From: Torymus aiolomorphi | Taxonomy: Eukaryota; Arthropoda; Insecta; Hymenoptera; Torymidae | Assembly: GCA_036365515.1 (NCBI GenBank) | Contig: CM070876.1 | Location: forward strand, 100,750,310-100,814,309 | Reading direction: 5' to 3' | Length of the DNA stretch: 64,000 bases | Shown here: positions 1 through 10,885 of the stretch, in pieces | Numbering within the stretch: the first letter of the stretch is position 1 | Layout: each line of letters begins with the position of its first letter | Notes under the pieces: generated by a model | Databases searched by the model: none | Told to the model about the DNA's origin: nothing | Seen by the model: the letters and a program-made list of their open reading frames with translations, nothing else | Program-made: the position numbers and the translations under genes

Positions 1-3000
1 AACTTAGGACCGCCGGATAAGAAAGTTTCAATGTATATATTTTGGCCGAGTTCGTCGGTCATATCGCCTAATAGCGAGCCGATATGAGGTCTGTATTCCT
101 CATTTTTCGCACGCTCGTTACAAACGAATACACAGGAGTCGGTGTCGTAGTACAATACGCGGCGCTCGAGTTTCTCTAGATAACTATATAATTTTAGTCG
201 TGCTTGCGCTGTAGTGTAAGCGGCGATGACTACATTAGTATTAGGGGACTGTTCCACTGCCTCCGCAATGTGTTGCCAGTGTACATACAACAGTTCGTCG
301 TTGACGGGTAATACACTGAGCACTTCTTTATCGGGAGCCACCAAGAGTCTGAGTAAAGCCTCGCGCGTTTTTACAATCTCAGTCTGCTTTAAATTGTTGC
401 GTTGCCCAAATTTCCCCCAAAAAGAATTCAGACATAGCTTCGCCACAGCGCGCAATCCAGCATTTTTCTCGATTTTTGCTCTCTCTAGCCGTATGCCTTC
501 GTCTCGCTCATAATCGTTCAGATAAAGATCTTTATCTGCCTCGCTCACGCACCATGCAGGCCAACCGCTAGCTTGTTGTTTGAGTTGCAAAAATGCATTC
601 ACGTAGCCGGCGAACAATCCCCCTTTGCCGCTCTGTTGATCGTATTGCGTTATTTCATATTGCCATATAATATATATTTCCGTTACGCGGTAGCCCAACT
701 CTACAGCTTTTCTTAATTCATCGGCAACCCATGTACCTGTGAATTCACGCTCATTAATTTTTTCGTGATTACAGTCTTCCTGACGCATGTCCTCGCAACA
801 AGAGCGGCAAAGAGCAAAAAGTAACTTACCGCGCATTTTTATCGACAAGAGAGGAAGAAACAAATTTCGAGGTGGCAGCACTTTGCACTTAACTAACCCT
901 TCTACTCGCGAGAGATCGTTGTTTCTCTCCGTCAACGCGTCGCACTCACTCCCGACAAATATGTCGGGATGTCCAAGCGGGAATCGCCCTCTTTTACATA
1001 TATACGGATATAACGAACAAATATCCGTATATCTTATTTTTTCGTTCTCCTTGATATCGTAGTAACATCTTATATTTTCCGTGCGCCCGCCGAAAAACTC
1101 GTTCCGCGGATTCATAACTATTTTGCTAATAAGCGGATGAGTGTTAACGTAATTTGCGATTTGTGGATTTTCAGCTTTGCGACGATCAAAATCGCACTCC
1201 CAAATTTCACGGACCTCGTACCCTCGCGACTTTATTTTGTCTATCTTAGCGCGAGTATTCTCGTACGCTTCGTTGAGAGTGCGATTAAAAACGGTTTGCT
1301 TATCGCGTTTGTTTTTAAAACAGCGCGGACAGCCGTGTGTATAGCAGCCTTGGTACTCGAACACGACGCCTTTGTCCGATGTAGAAGCTGCTGAAGTAGA
1401 TGAAGAAGTGGGGACACCCGCTGCCGTCGGGGGCAAATACCCATCTATCAAAAAGCCTTCTGGTAACCTGAACTCGCGCGCACGCCCCGCGTGAATAATC
1501 TCTCGCCCAACTTCCCGCTCGCACTGCAATAGCCACTCGACAGCTTTTTGAGAGTGTTTATCAGCGCGTCTGTAGCCATTGGGTGGTAAAATTCCTATAG
1601 CGTTTGTCTTAAGGAATTTTTTCCTGTACAAATAGGAACAAGCCGAAGCTATAGTGGTCGCCGAAACAAAGGGGTCCGTGTCTCCGATATCGATGAAAAT
1701 TTTTCGAAAAGCTATACACGCGCGACGCAATATCTCTACATCCATACGGCAATATTCGACGATTTCATTTTTAAAGTTAAAAACATAGTCTCGCGCATGC
1801 TCGTTGTACCACTGAAAAAAAATCGCTCTCTCCTCGTTTGACATAGAATTTGGCGCGTAGAAAGTTGGATCAGGCAGCGGACCAACATATTCTTGATTGT
1901 CCAAAGTGTTGAAAAAGTGTGGGAAAAACCCCTTTTTACTACTTCGTGGCAAGCCGAAGGCAGACGGTAGAGCACTCAATTTCATCTGAAAATAGTTCAA
2001 GCTGTCTATAAATTTAGCGCGCCCTTGTTGTATCGTTATAATATTTTACTCATTTAAAATAACTCTCGGCATAACTTCAGTCGAGCGTTCGGCAATCTCT
2101 TTCAATATAAACTGTGCGTCAAAACCGCGGGTATTGTGCGCGATGCACACTATTTGAGAAAAATTGGTTTTATCGCGCACGCATAATTCGACCGAACGTT
2201 TAACAGGATCTTCCCAAAAAACGTATTCGCGAATGCCGCAAGTATTGCAAAATTGCGAGACATCATCATTATCGATACAATCAGTACAGACTTGTTGCAC
2301 TACACACAAATTAGGTACATGAATTTTCGTGCTTCTATGATTCAAATACGCTTTATCTTGACGTGTTTCAAAGTCATAAAATATGTATAAAAATTTTTTC
2401 TGCGTGTATTCGCCATTTGCTTTTTTTTCGACCATCGGGCTCGCCTGTTATAGAGCGCATGGAACAATTTTCATTTACATAATGTTTATATTTACATAGT
2501 TTGCACCAAATTTGTCCGCATATGTGATGGCCTCGATCACGATTCATGATTTTACAACATAGCGTGCAAAGTTTGACAACATCACACAATTTTTTATTGT
2601 TTTTCTTATATCTGCCCACTTCTAAATGATTTTTGTAACATGAATTACCAAAAAATTCTCTGTTACATTCCGCGCATTTAATCAATTCGATGCCGTCTGA
2701 TGTGCAGGCCGGAGAAACGAAACATTTCGAACAAGTTTTTCTACATTTATGTTGGTCGATAAAATGAAAACATTTATTGCAATATGTGCAAAAAAATCTT
2801 GTCCTTGCTACCCCTATCACATTCAAAATTGTGTCGAAATGTTTCGCTCTGGGGTCGTAACATAAATTAATAACTCCGTGTAATTCTCCCTGTGATTCTA
2901 CTTGTTCACGCCCGTCGAAAAAAGGAGGCTCACCGTTGCCGAAAGTTTTTTTATCATAAACTACTATAGCAACATGGCTCTGAAGATAGAAATCTTGAAA

Positions 3001-3968
3001 TTTTTCTATCTCGTAAAATCCGCAACCCGCTCGAGGGATATGTACGTTAGCACTTCGCATTAAGCGTTCAGCAAGTTCTTTTTGCAATTTTCGGCGGCCG
3101 TCGCGAACTATACCCCATTCTTTGCGAACAGCGTCCAAGTCATTCGTGCGCAATTTAATATGGGCTTCTCCGACTACCAACGCGCGGGGCAAACATAAGT
3201 TATCATTGTTCACGATGGATACTAACGATCGCTGCGTTATAGCGTCGATTGATAATTTTTTAATCCCTAATGCACCCGAGCCAACAGGAATACTAATAAA
3301 TGTAATTTGTAATATGAAACTTTCGTCAACTTGAAACTTTTCGTTACTCTGTGTTAGATTGGAAATTAAATTCCAAAGATCTTCGTAAAAAAAATTTCCA
3401 ACTGGACGAAAAGACAGACCACCTGCACCATGCATGAAGTGATCACTTTTAATCGTGATACCGAGTAAAACTGACTCATCATCATCGGGGGCTAACGAAA
3501 TTATGAACGCGTGAATGTCCCGCATAGCAGCTTCTACCCAAAGAATTGGATTATCGCATTCGCCAGGCGGATCATTGACGCGTAGTGCGACGCAACGCCC
3601 TGCAATTCGAAACCTTCGCACGAAATTTTCGGTTTCTTCTACTATAGCAAATCTTACGCCTGGTGGCCTTATATCATAATCCATGCGCCCCTCCTCTTCT
3701 TCTCCTACGCTATCGCGGTTGACGCTGTCCTCCTCCTCCTCCTCCTCCTCTTCTTCGTCGGTGATGGAAGTGCTGTCGTATTCACGGCCGCCTTCGCTGC
3801 TGCCATAGCCCAATTGCAGTGATTCTCTATTCTCATTAACGCTTGAATTTACGCTGTCCTCTATGGGCGACGGCGGGAGTGAAGGCCATATTGAACTCGT
3901 AGATGAGGACGATAAGGATATATCAGAGAAAGAATGGGTCGTACCAAAAGAAAATTCATTTTCTCCAA
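1..3968 (-). pseudogene. Protein-primed family B DNA polymerase (Polinton/virus-like), interrupted and cut by window edge
   Basis: Minus-strand reading shows all hallmarks of a pPolB (DNA_pol_B_2 family). Exonuclease motifs are FYDFET near 2375, AHNTRGFD near 2120 and EYCRMD near 1745. Polymerase motif A DICSLYP is near 1015, motif B KLCLNSFWG near 425 and motif C YYDTDS near 145. The N-terminal part (2374-3813) has an acidic Glu run and then many CxxC pairs, as in zinc-rich leaders of such polymerases. Two lesions are seen: a 1-nt frame change in a T8 run (2421-2428) just before ExoI, and an in-frame TAA at 2046-2048 between ExoII and ExoIII. Otherwise the frame stays open to base 1, so the C-terminus lies outside the window. 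The frame is open upstream to a splice-acceptor-like site at 3969-3970; the first in-frame ATG is only at 3684. Family membership is firm. Whether the source is a Polinton, an adintovirus-like element or another virus cannot be told from this part. The enzyme would replicate element DNA from a terminal protein primer. Confidence 0.88.
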
Positions 3969-4013
3969 CTGTAATTTTATTAATAAAAACTAATTTGAAA
4001 AAATATAATAAAT

Positions 4014-4019
4014 TTTATT
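4014..4019 (-). terminator. Poly(A) signal AATAAA of the acidic-protein gene
   Basis: AATAAA on the minus strand begins about 16 bases after the TGA stop of exon 3. It lies between this stop and the polymerase acceptor-like site at 3969-3970, so a short transcript could end here and leave the polymerase exon out. Confidence 0.5.
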
Positions 4020-4034
4020 CTGCACATAAAGTAT

Positions 4035-5443
4035 TCATTCTTCCGGTTTCCCGTTAAAACTATCACGAACACGATCTAATAAATCTTCTAACTCATCAGA
4101 TGTATATATCGGAGAATTTTCATTTTCGGCTTGATCGTGGAACCATCTTAATTCTTGTGAGCGCCGAATATGAAAAATTCTCCGCGCGTTTACTAGCAAA
4201 GTCGGGATGTCAAAACCTGGCGTAGCCAACCCATCACTGCTATTCATACGTCTTCGAATAACTTTTTAAAAAAAATATATCGTGTTAAAAAAATTTAGCA
4301 TACTATGAAAAAATATTTAAATAAAAAAAACTTACATTCGTTTATTCGTCGATTTAGCAGGCTTCTTTCGTCGAAACTGTTCCATATTAATCGATTTCGA
4401 TCCTCTATGTTGTGAAATGAACGCTCTGAAGGCGGCGCTCTCGTGGTATAAAAGTCAAGCAGTGTGGCTGCGCGTGGCCGTTCGTCAATTCTGTTCGTGG
4501 ACGGACGTGGGTCCTCACTCATGATAACTCTTTCTACAGCTTGTCTCGGTTCTCGATACTGGCTGAGCGTTAACATCAAGCGTGACCCCATCAATCTATT
4601 ATTATCCTCTTCATCGGAGGAGGTTGTTACAAGTATCGTGTTTACACTTTCGTTGTCTGAATCTTCAGCATTGTTCTCTTCAACATCTACTGGTGCGGCA
4701 TCACCCACAGGTGCTTCTTCGGCGTTTATTTGTTGTTGTGGTTGTTGTTGATGTTGTTGTTGTTGTATTGGAATATGCACTCGCGGAACTTGCTCTTCAT
4801 CATCACTGGAAAGATCGTCTTCACTCGGGCTTGTCCCGTCAGCCACATTTTGTTGTGGTGCCCGAGGCACTTCTTCATCGCTACTCACAACGTCGCTGTC
4901 GCTCTCATACAAGAGTCTACGTCCTACAGGGTTTTGACGTCCGTTGAAACCCATAAAAACTGTAGACGCGACGCTGTCATCAGCTAGCAGCTCGCGTAGT
5001 GCTATAATTTTTTATTCATTGAAAAATGATAATTTTTTCAAAATTAAAATTTCATGAAAAAAGAAATGTTACTTACCACGTTGTTCCTGGTATGCGACCA
5101 TCATATCTGCAAGAACATTAGCATTTTCCATGTGAATTTCCCTCACATATTCTCCGGCTATTAATAGAGCTGCGGGACTATTGGTAAATAATCGTCTGTG
5201 AAATGCTGAAATTCGCCGTAAGCCGCTCTGTGATAAAAGAAAACGTAACTCGCGGCACAAAGCGATGTCACTCATTGCACTGAGTCTTCGACGCCATGTT
5301 CTATTATTACACCTTCGCCAGACAGGTTGTCTATCCAACCGCAATGAAGACATCATACGCGATATCACTTCACGCAACTCACTATCCTCGTCAGCTCCCA
5401 TTCGCGGTGTAAAAATCATGTTCACCCTCGCCATGATTCGCAT
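4035..5443 (-). CDS. Three-exon gene for an acidic, Gln-rich protein of unknown function
   Basis: Exons are 5077-5443, 4336-5001 and 4035-4261 on the minus strand, separated by introns of 75 and 74 bp. Both donors read GTAAGT. The acceptors are ATAG at 5002-5003 and AAAAAG ending at 4262. Both junctions are phase 1 and the joined frame is open, giving about 419 residues. The first exon is Arg-rich and helical-looking. The second has Ser/Asp/Glu clusters (ESDSD, SSDEE, SDDEE) and a Gln/His tract around HQQQPQQQ. The third is charged and ends in GKPEE. No family was recognised. It sits just upstream of the polymerase in the same orientation and has its own AATAAA after the stop. Exon 2 may also splice to the polymerase frame (see findings). 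The start was chosen because a TATA box and an initiator lie immediately upstream; an in-frame second ATG is at 5434. Confidence 0.72.
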
Positions 5444-5447
5444 AGCT

Positions 5448-5484
5448 ACTGAGATGACCGACGGGTAAGACCAGGGGTTTTATA
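5448..5484 (-). promoter_or_regulatory. Core promoter: TATA box and arthropod initiator
   Basis: TATAAAA lies at 5478-5484 (minus) and TCAGT, the arthropod initiator core, at 5448-5452. The spacing is about 30 bases and the ATG follows within a few bases. This is a very short leader, but the TATA-initiator distance is the usual one. It supports transcription of the acidic gene (and perhaps the polymerase) by the host RNA polymerase II. Confidence 0.6.
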
Positions 5485-5997
5485 ATGCATGCAGTTATAT
5501 TCAGTGAAAGAAATTGCGAGCATACTGTAGACGAGACATATTTTGGATTCAATAGCATCTTATCGCTTGAACGGTGTGATACACAACGAAAGCTACTCTC
5601 CGCATTGGCTTCGATCAGCAGGGGTGATCTTCTTACGAATGTAATTCCGAGAAGAAAAAGTACGTTGAGAAGTAATCTCACTCGTTCTCACATCTCACAA
5701 AAGCAAACGATGTGGAGTGAGAACCAAGTGGATTACGTACCTAAGATGCTCGTAAAGATGTAATCTTAATGACTTTTTCTAGAATCATCGGGTGTCGTGT
5801 ATAGTACGGTTTAAAGTCACTCGATAATCTTTTATAAAACACTAATATCCTGAACGTTCCAAATACCCCTTTTGTATTTCTCCCGCGAGATATTGCGTGC
5901 ATGTTCAGCCTAATAATTTAGTGGTCCAGCTCAGTCGTGCTCCTCCCGCGCAAGCAACCAGTTCGTGTCGTTACCTTACATCATTAGTACTGAAAAA
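5485..5997. promoter_or_regulatory. Divergent intergenic region between the acidic gene and the coiled-coil/zinc gene
   Basis: About 500 bp separate the two divergent genes. A second TCAGT initiator-like site lies at 5931-5935 (plus), about 65 bases before the ATG at 5998; no TATA box was seen at the usual distance. Open frames in this stretch have no recognisable content. Confidence 0.4.
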
Positions 5998-6447
5998 ATG
6001 AGTTGGATAAGAAGGATGCAAGAAGTCGACGAAGCGATAGAGAAACTGGAAACAGCGTTGCAAAAAATAATATCAAAGTGCGACAAAAAAGTTGATCAAA
6101 TTAACCAGCTCAAAGATGACGTTATTATTTGCAAATTGGAAATGGAGGAGTTAAAAAAGAAGATAACAAAAAAGTACGTGATACTGAACAAAATCAAGAA
6201 AAAAAATGAAATAATAAAGTCAAGCGAGGACACTGACGGCGACACGTGGAATTATGCGGCTTGCCCACGGTGCAAAAAAAGATTCCGCAACATCCGCAAA
6301 ACGAATTCGTCTCAGTGGTACAAGTGTTTGAGGTGTTGTGAATACGTTTGTAAACCGTGTTACCCTCTTGACTGTGTGTGCCTAGATCAGATGGACTCTC
6401 CAGATTCTCCAAACGTGGAGATAAAAGAAGAGCCAATAAATATATAA
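5998..6447 (+). CDS. Small coiled-coil protein with C-terminal Cys-rich zinc-binding domain
   Basis: A 149-residue protein starts at ATG 5998 (the frame is open further upstream but without ATG). Residues about 5-80 form a Lys/Glu-rich heptad-like helix. There follow CPRCKKRF, WYKCLRCCEY and VCKPCYPLDCVC, which give at least four Cys pairs and look like a small zinc ribbon or treble-clef/RING-like fold. The tail is acidic (VEIKEEP). Stop and AATAAA overlap (6435-6447), a compact arrangement seen in virus-like elements. Orientation is opposite to the polymerase. The function is unknown; a DNA-binding or transcription-regulating role in the same element is a guess from the domain mix. Confidence 0.62.
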   Translation: MSWIRRMQEVDEAIEKLETALQKIISKCDKKVDQINQLKDDVIICKLEMEELKKKITKKYVILNKIKKKNEIIKSSEDTDGDTWNYAACPRCKKRFRNIRKTNSSQWYKCLRCCEYVCKPCYPLDCVCLDQMDSPDSPNVEIKEEPINI

Positions 6448-6720
6448 ATGTATAATTTTTGTAATATTATTCATATGCTTTCATAATATATATTCCACCT
6501 TTCATTAGAAATCGTCTATCTTTTTATTTTTACCTCCTATCCATCAAACATTTCTTATTAATATCGTAAATTTGCATTTTTATAATAATATCTCTAATTA
6601 ATTTTTTCACTCTATCTATCCCATACTCAAAACTCATGTATATCAACACTTAATCCCGACGCAAGATAAAGCCAGCTCATACAGTGCATGGTGGTCACCT
6701 CGAAAAATCGTGACGTCAGT
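6448..6720. other. AT-rich spacer
   Basis: Downstream flank of the coiled-coil gene. No gene, terminal repeat or other signal was recognised. Confidence 0.4.
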
Positions 6721-6724
6721 AATC

Positions 6725-6808
<84 letters not shown>

Positions 6809-6862
6809 TCTCCCTCTCTCCCTCTCTCCCTCTCTCTCTCTCTCTCCCTCTCTCTCTCCCTT
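6721..6862. repeat. (CT)n microsatellite
   Basis: About 140 bp of CT repeats, interrupted by CCCT variants towards the right side. Open frames of Ser-Leu repeats here are artefacts. Confidence 0.95.
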
Positions 6863-6994
6863 TCTATAAGGTAAGACGCATGGTGCTGCAGCAGGCGCGA
6901 GTATACGATCAGCTAACGTGTAGACTATAGCTTCGTGCTACAGTTAACACTTACTCCCGGAGCCGAAATTTAGAGTAGGCTCCGCGACACCGTG

Positions 6995-7231
6995 GAGTAG
7001 GAACACACACACACACACACGCACGCACACACACACACATGCACGCACATACACATATACACACACACAACCAAACTCTTCGTGAGATAAGGTTTTGCAG
7101 CCGTTGGGTTACGGCTGCTGCGACAGGGCCGAGTTCGCACAGCTGACGTACGCTATAGCATACCCCGGACTCTTCGAAAAGAACGCGCTATAATGGTATG
7201 GAGTAGTTGTGAGTCACCGATTCCCGTACGG

Positions 7232-7280
<49 letters not shown>

Positions 7281-7442
7281 CCAAACTCTTCGTAAGATAA
7301 GGTTTTGCAGCCGTTGGGTTACGGCTGCTGTGACAGGCCCGAGTTCACACAGATGACGTACGCTATAGCATACCCTGCTCTCTTCGAAAAGAACGCGCTA
7401 TAATGGTATGGAGTAGTTGTGAGTCACCGATTCCCGTACGGG
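6995..7442. repeat. Tandem duplication of a ~200 bp unit, each with a (CA)n tract
   Basis: Two units, about 7068-7235 and 7278-7442, share the path ACCAAACTCTTCGT, GGTTTTGCAGCCGTTGGG, GACGTACGCTATAGC, GAGTCACCGATTCCCG with few differences. Each is preceded by a (CA)n microsatellite (about 7000-7068 and 7237-7278). No coding potential was seen. Confidence 0.85.
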
Positions 7443-7772
7443 CCGGTGTTATCTGTGTATACATTAACATTGTAATTAATTACACCTTAATTGTTTGTTT
7501 TGATTGTTTATTTACATAAACATGTCGTTAAAAAAAATAAATAAACATACGTTAATTACAATGTTTATGAAAACACCGATAACATGTGTTATTAATGTTT
7601 GTTTAATTGCTTCTTTATTGTTTATTTTGATTGCTTGGTTATGTTTGTTTACATAAACAAACCATTAAAAAGCAATTAAACATGCATTAATGCCGTGTTT
7701 ATCAAAACAAAGATAACGCGCCACGGGTCGGGGTGGTGAGTCACCGTCGTCTCTCCATACCATTATATATAC
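7400..7772. mobile_element. Small foldback element made of two related hairpin units
   Basis: ATAATGGTATGGAG and GAGTCACC at 7400-7435 recur inverted at 7735-7770. Inside, GGTGTTATC at 7443 pairs with GATAACGCGCC near 7720. The interior holds two hairpin units rich in TTTACATAAACA, with a GATAAC junction between them near 7580. Non-autonomous, no gene. Confidence 0.6.
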
Positions 7773-7775
7773 TAC

Positions 7776-7990
7776 TTATTATAAACGACATTAGTGTTAA
7801 TTTTTTTAAAACAGTTTTTTGTGAAATAATCAATTTTTTTTACAAATGGCACACATATATATATTTTCTCTAATTTATTATTATCTAATTTATCTTCTGC
7901 GATGCCTTACTGTCAAACCTGATGTTTTTTAACCTCATATTTATACGTAATTCAATAAATTGTTGTGGATAATTGTTTTGTTTTAATATT
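7776..7990 (-). mobile_element. Inverted 5' piece of Penelope-like element A
   Basis: The reverse complement matches 29160-29400 closely (AATTATCCACA, TTTATTGAATTAC, ATCAGGTTTGACAGTAAGG, CTAATGTCGTTTATAAT), that is, the linker part of the same Penelope-like element. It sits head to head with the main copy starting near 7991. Inverted 5' pieces are common in Penelope-like insertions. Confidence 0.75.
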
Positions 7991-9164
7991 TCTTATAAAA
8001 TTCGATTTTTAAAAAATCAGCGGAGAAAAAATGTATTGAATTAGAAAGTATTGTTGATAGGGATTTGGTAAATATTTTTATTGACTATTACACGACAAAA
8101 CTAAATTTTACAATTAAGAAATTTAAAGACAAATTAAGTAAAAAGTTGATGTTATTTATTTTAAGAAGTATAAAGTATTATTACAAAAAGGCCGGTACAA
8201 GGGGAGAAAAACTACATATGTCGTAGATGTCAACCATCGAAAGAAAAACACTCAGGTCGATGACCCTTACCTTTCAATCACAGAAGGTGTAATATGGTGC
8301 GACAATGTCTCCAATGTTAAACTCCCGACATATGTACTTGATATTCTAAATCTAGGCGATAACTTTAATATTAATGATAGGTTTGATGAGAAGTTATTTT
8401 TAAACTACGTAAGAATTTTAAAATTTTCGCGAGAAATTATTCTGAAAAAAATGAAATACCAAGACTAAGAGAAACTTTTTTCAATACGTTGAAACAATTT
8501 AAAAAAAACCTTTCTACACAGTCTCATTTTCATAAAAAAATTTAAAATATTCTTCTTTAAGACAAAAGAATTTATGAAACAAAATCCGGATATCTTGATA
8601 ACTCGCGCTGATAAAGGTAATACAACTGTGGTTATTAAAAAATCAGCGTATTATGAGAAAACTGAAGCTCTATTTCTTGATAAAAAATATTATGAATGTA
8701 TTAATAAAGATCCTTTACCGGGTTTAGAAAGAAAAACTAACGAGATAATAAAATGGCTAAATAAAATTGATTTTACAGGCTTGGGAAAAATTTTAGAACC
8801 TGTATTACAATAATATAATTTTTCAAAAGCCCATGGCTTAATCGAAATTCATAAAGCTGGTTTCCCAGTGAGGCCTATAATTTCAACTGTAAACTCACCG
8901 ACTTACAATATTTCAAAATTCTTTGCAAAGTTTCTTAAAAATAATCTAAAACCTCCATTTTCACATGTTGATAACAGTTTAAAATTAAAACAAAAAATAG
9001 AAAATCTGCAAATTCTTCCTGATCATGTTATTATCAGCTTGGACGTCGTATGACTCTTTACAAACGTCCCAGAAAACTTGGTTTATTCAGTAATAGAAAG
9101 AAGATGGCAAAAATTGTATAACAAGATCAATATGAATTCTACTGTATTTTTAAAAATTATAAAT
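7991..9164 (+). pseudogene. Penelope-like element A, part 1: N-terminal and early reverse transcriptase
   Basis: Broken frames give characteristic Penelope-like RT text: YVLDILNLGDNFN near 8330, ITRADKGNTTVV at 8598-8633, RPIISTVNSPTYN at 8869-8907 and SLDVV with FTNVP just after it near 9040-9070. Several stops and frame changes occur (for example at 8811 and 9051). The frame stops at 9164 where the 6.3 kb foldback begins and resumes at 15455. An intact element would copy itself with this RT and a GIY-YIG endonuclease; this copy is dead. Confidence 0.85.
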
Positions 9165-9977
9165 ATCCCATTATAATGGTCAAAATGCCCTGCTCGGCTT
9201 TTAGAAAATAAGCTGCATATATTTGTTCGGATACTAAAAAAAGTGAGTTCCGCCTCGCAACTTTCTTCCGAACCTCTTCCCGTACTGACCTAACCTCAAA
9301 AAAGTAGTCTTTTTATATAATAATTATTATTTCTGAAATGTACAATAAAAAAAATCTGAAAAAATTCTGAGTAATACTTGAAGTAATAGTGAATACACAA
9401 GAATTTTTGTGGATACTTTAAAAGTCATCTTGAAGGTCAAAAAAATTCTAAAAAAATTAAAATCGCTATTATTTAAAAACAAAGATACATACATCTGATT
9501 TATTTCTTTTATGTTACTTATTCCACTTTTTTCTAAACACTTCAACAGTTTTTTGAACGATTTTAATGGTGCGCCATCTTGAAAAACGCGAAAAATTCTA
9601 TTTTTTAAGTTATTTTCGCATTTTTTCATGTATAACTCGAGAAAGATGTTCTTAAAATTCATGAAAAAATTGCGGTACATAGAAGACTCATATATACATG
9701 TCCTCGAATTTTTTCAAATTTTTTAAAGGTCACCTTCAGTGCTAAAAAAATTTCTAAATTGTTATTACAACCGAAAAATCATGCATTTACCGCTTAAAAT
9801 AATGTTTTTGAGGTTATTTTGATCCGTATCTCAAGTAAAATGCTCCAACACTTTCTAAAAAATATTAGATAAATAAAAGACATGTAAGTTTATGCACTCA
9901 AATTTTTCACATTTTTCTGGATCACGATTTACGTCTAAAAAAATTTCAAAGTACTCGAACGATCAGGGAAGTTCATA

Positions 9978-10662
9978 TTAAGGGGGCTAGACACCTTTTT
10001 TCTCTGTAATAAGAAGTCATATTTTAATACATAAATGTAAACTAATTATTTCATACTTTTTACATATAAAAGTGGGTATATTTACCTTACCTTAAAACTT
10101 TCTCCGATGGGCCTTTTATATGGTCCAGAACCATAGTCATCGATGAAACAAGTTTTTTCACTAACCGTAAGCTTTGAAATTTTCCTGTGGATGGATTGAC
10201 TCCAGATTTGAACTAAATTACTCCTGAATAGTATAATTCTCATATGAGTGTAGGGATTTTTGATCTAATGAGAAAAAAAAAATTGTGCTGTTTTTCAAGA
10301 GCTTTTTTTTTATTTTTTTTAATTTTTTATATTTTTTCATAATTTTTCTGATGTAAAAATTTTTTCCGACATTTAATCCTAAATCCCTACACTCATATGA
10401 GAATTATACTATTCAGGAGTAATTTAGTTCAAATCTGGAGTCAATCCATCCACAGGAAAATATCAAAGCTTACGGTTAGTGAAAAAACTTGTTTCATCGA
10501 TGACTATGGTTCTGGACCATATAAAAGGCCCATCGGAGAAAGTTTTAAGGTAAGGTAAATATACCCACTTTTATATGTAAAAAGTATGAAATAATTAGTT
10601 TACATTTATGTATTAAAATGTGACTTCTTATTTCAGAGAAAAAAGGTGTCTAGCCCCCTTAA
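9978..10662. mobile_element. TTAA-flanked foldback, family A (GGGGGCTAGACACC ends)
   Basis: TTAA at 9978-9981 and 10659-10662 bracket ends GGGGGCTAGACACC and GGTGTCTAGCCCCC. The whole 680 bp is a near-perfect palindrome centred near 10320. The paralogous site in the right arm of the host foldback (near 14632) is empty and has one TTAA, so the duplication is demonstrated inside this window. TTAA duplication fits piggyBac-type transposition; no transposase is encoded. A second copy is at 57175-58085. Confidence 0.88.
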
Positions 10663-10885
10663 AAATAAGAATAGGACATGTATATGGATCGTCCTCGCGG
10701 GAATCGAGAGTTCAAAATTTTTTTTCTTCCGTAAACACCTAAATGGCTTCGTAACCATCCCATAAGTTACCCTGAATTTTTTCAGATTTTTTTCATTCAT
10801 AGTTTTTGAGTGACAAAGGGTCAAACTTGGTCATTTTAGCTTTTTTTGCAATTTTTGCCTTTTTTTCAATGCTTTATAGCTCCTT

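Noticed and set aside
4464..4987. Plus-strand frames opposite the acidic gene
   Set aside because: Shadows of exon 2; Leu/Val/Cys-rich reading of Gln and acidic codons.
5391..5681. Minus-strand 96-residue frame with a signal-peptide-like start
   Set aside because: It overlaps the promoter and first exon of the acidic gene in another frame and has no domain.
6688..6930. Open frame of Ser-Leu repeats
   Set aside because: Translation of a (CT)n microsatellite.
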